A stretch of DNA of 64,000 bases from Adenophora triphylla var. japonica (lineage: Eukaryota > Streptophyta > Magnoliopsida > Asterales > Campanulaceae): positions 62,001 to 126,000 of the forward strand of contig JAFEMH010002588.1 in the NCBI GenBank assembly GCA_022495995.1, read 5' to 3'. The notes under the pieces are model-generated. The model was not told the origin of the DNA and did not search any database. It saw nothing but the letters and a program-made list of their open reading frames with translations. Shown here piece after piece: positions 12,590 to 24,664 of this stretch. Position 1 is the stretch's first letter. Every line of letters begins with the position of its first letter. A program made the position numbers and the translations under genes.

Positions 12590-13178
12590 TGTTTTGGTAG
12601 GAAAAACAATAATGTAGAATCTTAACTTTGTCAAGTGTATGGATTAAATAACTAGGAGGAGACTATGGAATTCGGTTAAAAGGATCAAAGACATGGAAGT
12701 AAAAATGACACCAAGATTTGTTAACGAGGAAAACCTTAGAGATAATAATCTCTTCGGAAAAAACCCCGGAAGTTAGGTCTCTAACCTTAAAAGTTTCACT
12801 ATGATAATCGAGGTTACAACTTCGGAAGATGATGGAGAGGATTACAAATGATGTGTGTAGTGTGTGTAAAGGAACGTGTATTTTTCCGTCTCCATCTCCC
12901 CTTAAATAAGAACAACTAAGAACGGGTAAGAAGTAATTCCTACAATCTCGACATCCAAGCTTATCCTCCCAACGTCCACGAGAACAAGTCATCTTTGTCG
13001 TTGAAGAGTTTGAACGTGCTTGGAAATATCCCGTGTTTCTCTCTCTCATTTACTATAAAATAGTAATAGAAATAATAGAAAATAAATTAGTAAATATTAA
13101 GTAATACTTACAGTGGAATAACATCTTGACATGCAGGAGCAACTGAAGATGTCACCATGCTGAAAAATACCCACAACA
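12590..13178 (-). repeat. Element B 3' LTR (minus orientation)
   Basis: The copy is 589 bp and pairs with 35048-35636 at the same length with scattered substitutions. A TATA-like TTAAATAAG on the minus strand (around 12901-12913) is a plausible promoter. It is followed on the plus strand by ATTTGTCCCCAAAAGT, whose complement ACTTTTGGGGACAAAT is a good polypurine tract. Confidence 0.92.
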
Positions 13179-13497
13179 ATTTGTCCCCAAAAGTATTTGT
13201 CTGTCTGGCAACTGAAGAGACAAATGTTTTTCTCAATTAATACTTAACTGCCAGCTTGCATGATTGGACGGGTAAAATGATACGTGGAGGTAATGGACGG
13301 TTGGGGAGTTAATTTAGGGAAAAGTAGTTTTTTGAAAATAGAGCTCTTTTCAAATTAGATAACCGCTTGGATGGTTCCTTAATAAGCTCTCAAACCTTCC
13401 ATTCCGTCCCTTCTCACTACGGCGCTGTTCTCTACAAGGTAAAATTCTTTGTTCTTGCTTTCCTCCATTGTTTGCTTCTCTCTTTTGTTTGTCAACC

Positions 13498-15170
13498 ATG
13501 GGTAGGACTAGGTGGAGTTCATCCAAAACTAAGAGTGCTCCGATTCCACAAGGTCCCATAGAAATTAGCCATGAGGATTTCGTTTGTGAAAATCTCCTTG
13601 CTAAACCAGACGAGGAAACGTGCGTGTTTAGCGATGCCCAAATCGAGTCATTAAAACAACAATGCTACTTCCCTAAAGGTGCAATCTTTCACCCTTTTTC
13701 TGTAAATCTTAGGTCCGACTTTGTTTCTAACAAATGGATTTGTTTTCTTGAGTACCCCTTTCTTCTAGGGTTTAGCTATCCCTTCCCTTCGTTGGTTTCT
13801 GAATTTTTTCAAAAGACTCAACTTGCTTATCCTCAACTGATGCCTATGGCTTGGAGAATTTTTGCCTTCGTTATCAAAGTGAACAGGGAGAATGGTTTAG
13901 ACCTAGGTCTCCAAGAAATAGCCTATTCGTACGATCTTCAACCTTTTGGCTGAAAAATAGGTTTTTCTTTGTTGATAGGGCATCCATTGAAGGAGGGAAT
14001 GAGGTACCAAGCGAGTGGAACAAGGAAGGTACTTTTAATTCCTAACTTTGTGATTTTCTGTTCTTGAGACAAACTGAAATCGTAATTGCTCTTACCTTTT
14101 TTTCAGATATTGATTGGGGAGAATTATTCCCACCGGCAGAAGACACCTTGGCAAAAATTGACAAATTCTTCAAACCTCCCTTGGACAAGAGATCTCCTAG
14201 GGGACTGTTGGAATCACCTCTGGTTGCTCAGGAAGATCAAAAAGCATCAACCTCTGTCATTATGTCTACAGGTAAGCATGTTATCTTTTTATTTTATTTC
14301 ATCAATCTGTTGCATTATATTTCTTGACATTTTTCATATGTTGATGCAGTTTCCAAACCAGTTGTCTCAGGATCAGACTTTGATCTGGATGACATTGAGG
14401 CCATGTTTGGAGACTCCCCTCTTAAGATAGATACGAAACCACCACCGATTCCTAAGAAGATCCCTGTTTTAGATGAGAGCGCGGGTATTGGCTCTAGGGT
14501 GAAAAAGAGAAAGGCTATTCAGGAGGAGGTAATTGATGTTGGAGACACTTTTGAAGGAATGCCAGTAGGAGAGTTCAAGAAGAAATGTATGAGTTTTGCA
14601 GCTGGGGTAAGATGTTACTAACTAGATTTTGACTGATTCAAAAGTTTTTATAACACCTTTTGATGTCAAGTTTTTATGTTACAGGCGGTAGGGTATTTGG
14701 AAGATTTGGTAAAGGAAATGGAGTTGTTGAAGAAGAAGTCTAAGGATGATGTTGCTTTGGTCAAGAAGGAGAAGATTATGCTAGAAAACAAGGTGAAGGG
14801 GCATGGAAAGTCTTTGGAACAACAAGCTAAGACGCTGGAGGAGCAAGAGAAGACCGTGAAGGATTTATTGGACAGTTTGGCAAAAAGTGAGGAAGATCAC
14901 CTTAAGGAGATTGCCGAAGTAAAAGGTTCTTGCAAATTGGCTGCTGCTAAAACTGTTTCTCAGTGTAAAATCAAGATGATGAAGGAGTTTCAGGAAGGGA
15001 AGGCTCAGGATTGGGATATCAACAAGGAATATGCCCATTTCTCCAAGATGACAGGTGAACCAGTAGATGAGGGTGAGGTGTCATCAAGCCCACATGAAGC
15101 AATTGTAAAGGAAACAGCAGAAGTTGGAGATGTTACTCCTAAAGCAACACCTGAGGCGGATGCCATCTGA
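13498..15170 (+). pseudogene. Element B antisense accessory gene with three introns
   Basis: The gene lies on the plus strand, opposite to element B gag-pol, just inside its 3' LTR. It starts at ATG 13498 (MGRTRWSSSKTKSAPIP). Exons are 13498-14028, 14107-14271, 14350-14606 and 14685-15170. All three introns are GT-AG, each 78 bp, and all splice in frame (EDIDW, STVSKP, AAGAVGYLED across the joins). The N-terminal half (FSYPFPSLVSEFF, QLMPMAWRIFAFVIKVNREN, KNRFFFVDRA) resembles the 'putative gypsy type transposon' domain. The C-terminal half is a Lys/Glu-rich coiled coil, as in the element A gene. A single frameshift near 13945 breaks exon 1. Function unknown; related antisense genes are known from some Tat elements such as maize Grande. 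Confidence 0.75.
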
Positions 15171-16005
15171 AAAAGGTAAAACAAGCTTGTTTTGTTTTTT
15201 GTTGGTATTACTGGGGTGGAATCCCAAAGACAATTTTAATTTTGTTGGTTATGTAATAGGTCCATAAGGACCGAAGACAATTTCTTTTAAGTGTTGGGTT
15301 GGTCCAACACTTTTGCGTTTTAGTTTTAGTAGTTTGGATGTTGGATTACTTCCTTAACTTTATGGTAGCTTTTTTAGTAAAATTATGGTTTGGTAATTTT
15401 CAAGCATGTCAAGGCTTGGTTTACTTTTGATGAAATTTTCTTTGGATGATCACGTGTTAAGTTCGTAAGGTGACATGATAGTATGTCAAAGCAGTAGATA
15501 CTTAAGATGACACGTACATGCCATAACCATAAGAATAAAACATAAGATCAATCATTTAACTGAGTGGGAATGGGTAAGCTATATGATTTTACCCATATAG
15601 GCCCACCCCACACCTCAATTAAAGAGATAGCTTGCGCTCCAGGCGAAGGTGTGGTAACCTAACATCTTAAGAAAGAGGTAATTAACTCTTTAAACCTTAG
15701 AAGGGATTGTGTACCTTTACTGAAGAAGAGATGGCCAGTCTCTGACGGAGGAGAATTCATTGTCCTTTTGATTTCGAGTACTTTCAATATGTCCCCATTC
15801 TCGTATGTCAACATCTCGCAAGCCAGAAACATGTTAAAGATGGACGTCAACTATGTTGACGCCCCTCCACAAGTTGTGTTAGTGACATCTTAATTTGCAG
15901 AGAAGTAAAATGAAAAAAAAAAGAAAAAAGGGAAATGAAAGGTTACACCTAATAAATAAAGGATTGTCCATACCTGGGAGGAGGTGAGTTTAAGGGAGGC
16001 ATTGT
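15171..16005. other. Element B spacer between antisense gene and integrase
   Basis: This is AT-rich non-coding sequence between two convergent genes: the antisense gene (plus) and the integrase end (minus). I see no recognisable motif. It would hold the two 3' untranslated regions. Confidence 0.6.
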
Positions 16006-16823
16006 TTAGATGTAATACCTTTTAAGGTGAATGGCGTTCCAACTCCGTGGGATCATTTGGCCATCTAAGGTTGACAGGCGATATGCTCCTTTCCCCGCCT
16101 GTGCATCAATTAGGTAGGGTCCTTCCCACATTGGGGCGAGCTTGCCTACATTGAGCTCCTTTATATTTTGGAATGCCTTTCGTAGGACCAAGTCTCCTAC
16201 TTGAAACCTTCTAACCCTTACATTTTTGTTGTAAGACCTGGCTACCCTTTGTTGGTATGCTGCCATTCGAACTTTGGCCATGTCCCTTAGTTCGTCTACG
16301 GCATCCAAGTCATATGTCAATATGTCTTTATTATGCTCAGATGTTAAAAAACTATATCTGGCAGTAGGTACGAGAACTTCTGCTGGAATGACTGATTCTG
16401 TCCCAAATACAAGTGAATAGGGAGTCTAACCAGTAGCATTCTTAGATGTCGTCCTGTCAGACCATAAAACCATTGGTAACTCTTCTGCCCATCTTACTTT
16501 ATTCTGATCCAGTCTCTTTTTTAAGTTGCTTATGATAATCTTGTTACTGGACTCTGCCTGTCCATTCGCTTGAGGGTGAACAGGTGAAGATGTCACCATC
16601 TTGACTCCCTAACTATTCAAGAAATTCTGGGTTTTCCTACTAATGAACTGGGAGCCGTTATCACAAATTATCTCTGAAGGTATCCCAAACCTGCTGAATA
16701 TATTTCTTTTGATGAAAGAGATAACTTCTCTGTCGCAGACTTGCACGTATGCCTCAGCTTTTACCCATTTAGAAAAATAGTCTGTCATGGCTAGTAGAAA
16801 TACTCTTCCCCCTGGGGCTTTGG
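16006..16823 (-). pseudogene. Element B integrase, C-terminal part
   Basis: This is the continuation of the integrase reading that stops at 30163 on the other side of element C. Reading minus, it begins with the core strand RVFLLAMTDYFSKWVKAE and contains the second catalytic Asp (EIICDNGSQFIS). After an in-frame TAG (LNS stop near 16608) comes the Glu region (HPQANGQAESSNK). A second stop lies near 16424 (the complement of AGGGAGTCTAACC). The C-terminal domain follows (VRRFQVGDLVLRKAF, LAPMWEGPYLIDA), ending at 16006. The split is caused by element C. The two stops show it was also decaying independently, or decayed afterwards. Confidence 0.88.
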
Positions 16824-18692
16824 TGTGATGTACCCGATTTTTGAAATCAAACGGAGTCGCCACGCCATTTTTGTTTTAAGGGCCAAAACTTTGAAAAAAG
16901 CCCGAGATAAGAGATTTAGGTTCGGAGGTCATGTTACGCGTCGGGAAGGACGTTAGTGTGCACCCGACGCGCCTCGCGAAACGAGTCTTCCAAACATTTG
17001 AAATCCTTTTGTTGTGTGTGTGTGTGTGTGTGTGTGTTTTGACCAAAATAATTTGAAACTGGGAAAAGTAAAAATTGGGATCTCTTTTTAAGACTTTAAA
17101 CTGATCCCATGATTTTTTGGGTGATTTTTGGGTTGAGTCTTGGCACTCAAAAGATTTTTGGATTTGAAAAGCAATTCTGCCAGAATGAAAGAAGGCAGTT
17201 GACCCTTGACTTTTAAATGGACTTAAAGGCTTCAAAACCTCAGAATCTGGGGAAAGTCCGAGAATGAAAGTTGTTTAAAACACCCTAAATAGGGTTTCTG
17301 CAAAGAAACTTTCCATTTTGGAAGTAATTTGAGGGGTCAAAACCTTCTGGAAATCTCAGATGTGAAATCTGGATTTCCAGAAGCTGATGAACTGGCCTCT
17401 AAAAGAAAAATTGAAAAGAGGAGTTTCACTAACCCAAAAAATAAAATAAAAATATGTCTGGAAAGATCTGGATGTTGGCTACAAAAAGTGTTTTGTAGTC
17501 AACGTCCAATTCCAAGTTTTACTGGGTCCAAAAAATAGGAAAATGGACTGAGGTCTCAGAACAATGCTACTGGACAGCAAGATGTTCTTGAGGGAAAATG
17601 TGATTTTTGGGGGATTTGCATCTATGTTCACCCCATTTTCATCCCTAGACTTGATACCACTACTTTTTGTTAAGTGGTTATCATATTCAAGTCATCCTTG
17701 GGGAATTTATGGGGTTGAAACATGTCCTTTGCAAAGGGAAAGGGGATGTTTTGTAGAAATGAAATTTAAGAGAAAAATCAACTAGAGATCTAAAATGTGG
17801 ACCATTTGAGATGGTCATTCATGAAGATGAACTTCAAGATGACCATCTTGGGTCAAAACTTAAGTTAAAATAGACATCAAAAAGACCCAAGTAAGAAGAA
17901 CAAGATGAACAAGAAGTTAAAAGAGAATTTTAGGGTTTTGAGAAGGAGGGCTTTACCAATGGTGACACCCTATCTTCCTAGGCTTGGAATTTGACTTGAG
18001 GAGTATCAAGATTTGGTGTTTTGACTTGAGGAGTATCAAGATTTGGTGTTTGGATTTGTGTTTGGGTGGATTCAAGGCTTGAATGTGTTTAGGGTTTGAT
18101 GATAGAGTTGATCAAAGAGAAAACAAGTGGATAACACTTAAGTCCTCCATGTTTTCTCCCTAATCTTCCTCTTGAGTAGTGTTTCAAGCTTGAGCTTGGT
18201 GTGTTTAAGAGTGATTTGAGAATGTTTGGAGTGGATTGGGAAATATTCAAGAGAAAATGGTGGCAATCAAAGGATTCCCACTGTTTTCTCTCTATATTTC
18301 GCCGTAACTTCGTTCTTTGTGTCAAAATGTGTTGTCTAAACCGAGAGAGGAGGGTTCAATTTATAACCCCCGTGAGATTCAAACATATCCGCGCGGACAA
18401 GGTTGGTCGCGTGCACGTTCATTAATTACGGCTTCGGGCTTTGGACAGAAGAATAATCTTTTCAAAATTCAAATTAATTAGCCGGTTTTGTTCCAAACCC
18501 ATTTCTATTTAGGGTTTTTCTTATTTCTTTTGCTTTTTTGATTCCTTTTCTTGGTTTATCTTTTTTTTGGCAATCCCTAATCTACCCTTACTTGGTTAGA
18601 AATGTTAGGAATGTTAGGAATTATTAGAAATGTTATAACTTTCGTTAATTTTCTAACGAAAATGCTAACAAGCTCAAATTGGAGCACTTACG
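16824..18692 (-). repeat. Element C 3' LTR
   Basis: This matches 28299-30157 almost throughout, with small differences such as the GCACCCGACGCGCC versus GCACCAGCCGCGCC segment and short indels. It contains a GT microsatellite near 17012-17037. Open frames inside it are conserved only because the copies are recent. Confidence 0.93.
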
Positions 18693-18889
18693 GTAGCCCT
18701 CGGCGACGGCGCTTTCGAAGGAAGCGGGGTCGTCGATAAGAGTAAGGCTCCATATTTGGCAGATGATCAAGTGATCGAGTGGCTGAACCTATTTAATAGG
18801 CTACCTACGTATCCTTAAAAGGAATCAAGCCGATCGTAGTTCGGGTCTTTCGACTATCTTTAGTCGTCGACCTCTTGCTTTAGGAAGGT
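18693..18889. other. Element C 3' untranslated segment before the array
   Basis: This short GC-richer segment follows the LTR. No clear polypurine tract is seen directly beside the LTR (minus-strand GCCGAGGGCTACC is only partly purine). That is unusual for a retrotransposon that inserted recently. Confidence 0.5.
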
Positions 18890-20615
18890 CGCCCTAAGAT
18901 TTGACTATTTTTGGGAAGTCACCCTATGGTCACATTGTTTTGGGGAAGTCACCCTATGGTCCGATTGTTTTGGGGAAGTCACCCTACTTGTTTTGGGAAG
19001 TCGCCCTAAGGTTTTGACTGTTTTTAGGAAGTCACCCTATGATCGACTATTTTTGGGAAGTCTCCTGTGTCATGTCCCATTTTTGGGAAGTCGCCACGTG
19101 GTTTGACTGTTTTGGGAAGTCACCCTATGGTTTGACTATTTTGGGGAAGTCGCCCTATAATCATTTGTTTTTGGGAAGTCACCCTATGGTTTGACTATTT
19201 TGGGAAAGTCGCCCTATGGTTTGACTATTTTTGGGAAGTCGCCTGTGTCGGCATTTGTTTTTGGGAAGTCGCCCTGTGGTTTGACTGTTTTGGGGAAGTC
19301 ACCCTATGGTTTGACTATTTTGGGGGAAGTCGCCCTATAATCGGCTTGTTTTGGGAAGTCACCCTATGGTTTGACTATTTTGGGGAAGTCGCCCTATGGT
19401 TTGACTATTTTTGGGAAGTCGCCTGTGTCTGGCTGTTTTTGGGAAGTCGCCACGTGGTTTGACTGTTTTGGGAAGTCACCCTATGGTTTGACTATTTTGG
19501 GGAAGTCGCCCTATAATCCGACTATTTGTTTTGAAGTCGCCCTATGGTTTGACTATTTTGGGGAAGTCGCCCTATGGTTTGACTATTTTTGGGAAGTCGC
19601 CCTGTAATCTGACTGTTTTTGGGAAGTCGCCCTGTGGTTTGACTGTTTTGGGGAAGTCACCCTATGGTTTGACTATTTTGGGGAAGTCGCCCTATAATCT
19701 GACTGTTTTTGGGAAGTCACCCTATGGTTTGACTATTTTGGGGAAGTCGCCCTATGGTTTGACTATTTTGGGGAAGTCGCCTGTAATCATTGTTTTTGGG
19801 AAGTCGCCTGTGGTTTGGCCCATTTTGGGGAAGTCACCCTATGGTTTGACTATTTTGGGGAAGTCGCCCTATAATCATTGTTTTTGGGAAGTCACTCTAT
19901 GGTTTGACTATTTTGGGGAAGTCGCCCTATGGTTTGACTATTTTTGGGAAGTCGCCACTGTGTCATTTGTTTTGGGAAGTCGCCCTGTGGTTTGACTGTT
20001 TTGGGGAAGTCACCCTATGGTTTGACTATTTTGGGGAAGTCGCCCTATAATCTGACTGTTTTTGGGAAGTCACCCTATGGTTTGACTATTTTGGGGAAGT
20101 CGCCCTATGGTTTGACTATTTTTGGGAAGTCGCCACATGTCCGATTGTTTTGGGAAGTCGCCCGGTTTATTTGTTTTGGGGAAGTCACCCTATGGTTTGA
20201 CTATTTTGGGAAGTCGCCACTATGTCATCTGTTTTTGGGAAGTCACCCTATGGTTTGACTATTTTGGGAAGTCGCCTATGGTTTGACTATTTTTGGGAAG
20301 TCGCCACCGTAATGTCAGTTTTGGGAAGTCGCCCGTGGTTTGATTTGTTTTGGGGAAGTCACCCTATGGTTTGACTATTTTGGGGAAGTCGCCCTATAAT
20401 CTGGATCGTTTTTGGGAAGTCACCCTATGGTTTGACTATTTTGGGGAAGTCGCCCTATGGTTTGACTATTTTTGGGAAGTCGCCCATGTCCCGGATTTTT
20501 GGGAAGTCGCCCGCGGTTTGGCTGTTTTGGGGGAAGTCACCCTATGGTTTGACTATTTTGGGGAAGTCGCCACATGGTTTGACTATTTTTGGGAAGTCGC
20601 CCGAGATTTGATGAT
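18890..20615. repeat. 30-31-bp tandem array in element C (about 55 units)
   Basis: Units follow GGGAAGTCGCCCTATGGTTT plus GACTATTTTG, with A/G alternation in GTCACC or GTCGCC. Variant units (TGTGTC, CCTATAATC) recur at longer intervals, suggesting higher-order units of several hundred bases. Because the common period is 30 bp, long open frames (GKSPYGLTIL repeats) appear on the plus strand, antisense to the element. They are most likely by-products. Confidence 0.93.
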
Positions 20616-20869
20616 AATGTTCTTTTAGAAAAGTAGTTGATTAAGATATGCTTTCATACCGTGTCTTGTGCTTACACATAGCCGAGGCTACGGGCGATGT
20701 TGATGAAGAGTTGTTAGGTTGCCGTTCGTGGGACGGTTTCGCGACGATTTCTTTGTCTTTGGAGGCATTTTGACCTGAAGGAGGAGTTTGGTTGAGTCTG
20801 CATCTTGCTGGTGATCGTCAAAATTGTAGAGGTTTTTGAGCTTGTCTTCACATTGGGACTTTTTGCTTT

Positions 20870-21475
20870 TGAGAATTTGGTGTCTCTGACCGCATTGTAT
20901 TTGAGAATTTGGCGTCTCTGACCGATTTGTATTTGAGAACTTGGCGTCTCCGACCGATTTGTATTTTGAGAACTTGGCATCTCTGACCGAATTGTATTTT
21001 GAGAACTTGGCATCTCTGACCGAATTGTATTTGAGAACTTGGCGTCTCTGACCGAACTGTATTTGAGAACTTGGCGTCTCTGACCGAATTGTATTTGAGA
21101 ACTTGGCGTCTCCCGAGAACCGTATTTGAGAACTTGGCGTCTCGACCGATTTGTATTTGAGAACTTCGCGTCTCGACCGAATTGTATTTGAGAACTTGGC
21201 GTCTCGGCCCGGCTGTATTTGAGAACTTGGCATCTCGGCGAACCGTATTTGAGAACTTGGCGTCTCCTCGACCGGGTGTATTTGAGAACTTGGCGTCTCT
21301 GACCGAACTGTATTTGAGAACTTGGCGTCTCTGACCGAATTGTATTTGAGAACTTGGCGTCTCTGACCGATTTGTATTTGAGAACTTGGCGTCTCTGACC
21401 GAACTGTATTTGAGAACTTGGCGTCTCTGACCGATTTGTATTTTGAGAACTTGGCGTCTCTCGACCGAGCGGTAG
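20870..21475. repeat. 32-bp tandem array in element C (about 19 units)
   Basis: Units follow GACCGAATTGTATTTGAGAA plus CTTGGCGTCTCT at a 31-32-bp spacing. On the minus strand, which is the element's coding strand, all three frames are open for 215-286 codons. Since 32 is not a multiple of 3, each frame cycles through the same three peptides (TPSSQIQFGQ, RRQVLKYKSV, DAKFSNT). Confidence 0.92.
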
Positions 21476-24400
21476 ACACCGGAGGTGGTCTTCATTGGGG
21501 GCTTTCATCCATTTGTGGACATTGGAGGTCGTCTTTAGCAAGTTGCGGAGCAGCCAGGAGCTTGTCTTTGCCAAAGCTGTAGATGCTTTGGAGGTTTGTC
21601 TTCATCCATTTGTGGACATTGGAGGTCGTCTTTGGTGAAGATCATCCTTGTCGAAAAAGGGGGATTTGATTTCACGTTTGAATTCCTGCATTCGTTAGTG
21701 AAGAGGAAGATGCATATATGACATTCATGATGACAGATGCATGCCTAGAGCTAAAAATGATTGTGAGAGTATCACTGCATATGTTCGCGAGATGATGCAT
21801 TTACTTGCTTTTGAAGGTGCACTTAGCCTAAGCTTTTGGCAGGGAAGTTATGATCTTCAATCACTTAGGATTTTTCCTATTGATTCAAGTTTTGTGCATG
21901 CTACATGAGCCCTTGGGAGATTTTTGTGGGGATGCATGGTGATGTATGTGTCTGGAGACTGTTTGGAACAGATTTTGAGCATGTGGGGGATGAGAACCCT
22001 TGATCGCGATTTAAACAGCGGTTGTTGGTGAGGTTTTGTCAGCAGTATCACATGGACCTCAATTTTGATGAGATTGGATTCGGATCCCGGGTCTTGGTTG
22101 ACAGTTTCCCTCTCAATCTTGGTCATTTGAAGGCGATCTTTGACGGGCTCTAGGGCACGTTGATATGAGTGAAGCTTCTTTCATTTGGGTGAGCTGTGAC
22201 CTCGGCCGAAACCTTATCCGGAGAATGATTTGATGGAATTGCTAATGCCGGGAGAAACCCTGATCTTGAATTCCGATGCTACGGGAAGCTGCCGTGTACC
22301 AAGTTCTGAAGCTGAAATTCTTTCTTGATAAAATTCGGGTCCAAAAGACCGTCTTGACAAAGCCCCCGGATCCTGAGTAGGCAAAGCCCGGATTTTGAAG
22401 AAGTGACTTGGCGAATCTATCTCGTAGTGAAGAACGCAATGTGGACCCAAGGATGACTATGGAAGCCCCAGCTTGAAGAGGCGATACGGGAGAGAACTGG
22501 GAGAACCGCTTAGCAAGCCCCGCCGTGAAGAAATTCAGAGCAGTCTTGTTGCGCACGCAGTCATTATGTGGCCGAGGGGGTACCCATCTTTTCAAATCTT
22601 AGTCAACCAGTCACTGGACAAGACTCAAAAACGTTTACGTGCAGGGGCACATCTTTCGAAAAGTGGGAATGAATCCCGATTTTGTGTATACACACTCGCT
22701 TTAGGTTTGACTCTTTTGAGAGAGTATAAGCATCACAAGGTGTGGAAAAGTGTATGGAAGCCCCGCCGACGTAAAGACAAGCAGTGTTTGGCTCTATTTC
22801 CTATGATGGAGAGAGAGAAGACTTGTCGAGACACTTGAAAACTTGTCTTATTCATGATGATCACAATTTGCTTAAAACCCTTTGTTAATGTTCGGGTTAT
22901 TCAATCCCTAAATCTGATATGAACAAATATTTTGATTAATCACAAGGAGAAAACCAACTGATATCGAAAATCAAGCTTGGAAGGGCGGAAAGTGTATAGG
23001 GACGATCCTTGATGAGGCCGGATTTTTTTTTTGAGATTTGTTTGTGATTTCGACCGGACCATTTCTGGTTGCCTACGTTCCCCTCATTTTGAGGAGCTCA
23101 GGTCGCCGTAGTTCGGGCTTATCCCGAATGAAAAGAGAATGAATGTTGAAATTCGAGGGTCTGAGGACCTTTGGGGATTTTGAGGATTGAATAACATATC
23201 CCCTTAGAGTGTCTACGAAAGACACGGACGCGGGCCCCAGCGGGACATCCACGGCAAGTGTTTGTGAGGAGAAATGAAATATGCTCACATGAAGGGAAGG
23301 GTTGAATTTGCACAATCTTTGATTGGTAATTTTGGACCAAGATGGATTAGATTCCAATTTAAGCAAGCAATGAAGCATTAATTTGATCCTGACATCGAGG
23401 ATATTAGAATGAAACTGCTATCCGGTAGGGACTGTAGTTGGGTTTCCGGCTTCGATCGGCTATCGGGTGATTTGGGAGATTATGACCTCTTGAGATGAGA
23501 GGTCGGCTAGGCCTTTTACTGACTGAACCTCTAAAGATGAGAGGTTGGCTCGCGGGGATGTGTTTGGTAAATCTATGGCGAGGAAGATTGATTGCCTCCA
23601 AGAATGAGAGGTCAGATTTTGACATGGCCAAGGGCAAGGGTAATGGTGATGGGAGTATCCTCTAAAATTGAGAGGATGGCTTGGGATTGGTTTAAGGTAA
23701 TGATAAGAGGAAGTCCGAGCGACCGACAACTTTTGCGATCTTGCGAGAATTCGTGCTCCTTTTCGATCATTGGAGAGCTTCTTGAGATGTCGGGGACTTT
23801 TGAGTTCTTCTTCTTTTTTTTTGGAAGGCTTCCCGAGGAGCTTGGAATTATATCCGAGATTGTGAGGATTTTAAAATCCTTCTTTTTTTTTTGTTTCTTT
23901 TTTCGTTTTTTTTGTTTTTTTTTTGTTTTTTTTTGTTTTTTTTTTTTTTTTTTTGTTTTTTTTTTTTGTTTTTTTTTTTTTTTTTTTTTTGACTTGGAAA
24001 GCTTCCTGAGGAGTTGAGGATTATCTTTGTCCTTCCTTCATGGCTTGAGATAATCTGCGCATCGCCGATTCTCGAAGCTAACTTCTCGGGCTCGCTTGGA
24101 CTTTCTCTCAGTATGGAGCAAAAATGATGGCTAAACCGGGTTTCAAAACACGCCGATCTTGAAATGAGAGGGTAGTGTTTAGTAAGGGTGAGGTAATGGC
24201 TTTCCTATGGGTGAAAGGTTTCAACCGCAATCCCTCTTGGATGACCTAAACGAGATTAAGTCTTCATTGCTTGCTTAAGCTTTATATGAGAAAAGATCCA
24301 TGCAAATTCATCGAGCAACGAGATGATGATGATGAAAGGGATGTGAGCATATGAGATGCAAGATGGGGAGTTGGTAAGCCCCAATTTGGGAAGGATATCA

Positions 24401-24660
24401 ATTGATTTTCTCACTCCGATTAGTTTAAACATTAATCATTTTCGAAGAATTAGTGGTTGAGCAGCACAAGTGATCATTTTGGATAAAACCATTTCAATTA
24501 AGTGTAACGTGGGTGCGCAAGTGATGTCTCGAGTCTAGCAAGAAAAGAAAAAAGACTTATATTAAAAATTAGACACTTAACCACTATGTCCAAAATGGAC
24601 TACAACGACAAATGTCCAGAAGGACTTAGGTGAAAGAAAAGTACTAGAACCTACGAAGGT
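21476..24660. other. Element C non-coding interior
   Basis: This is about 3.2 kb without a supportable gene. It contains dispersed short repeats (TTCATCCATTTGTGGACATTGG at 21505 and 21600; CTCTAAAATTGAGAGG-type words at 23490-23690) and a T-rich tract at 23880-23990. It lies where an autonomous Ogre-like element would carry pol, so it looks like replacement or heavy decay of that region. Confidence 0.6.
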
Positions 24661-24664
24661 TGAC

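Noticed and set aside
16864..18700. Open frames inside the element C LTRs (for example 17329-17538, 28795-29004)
   Set aside because: They are identical in both LTRs only because the LTRs are identical, with no domain or start context.
18890..21475. Long repetitive open frames (GKSPYGLTIL and TPSSQIQ types) as protein genes
   Set aside because: They arise from stop-free tandem repeat units, have no start context or domain, and lie on either strand of a non-coding interior.
20870..21475. CRISPR-like array of 32-bp repeats
   Set aside because: Units are directly adjacent with no unique spacers, and the genome is a plant.
22242..22838. Short overlapping open frames in the element C interior
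   Set aside because: They overlap on both strands without recognisable motifs; the region has chance open frames of this length.
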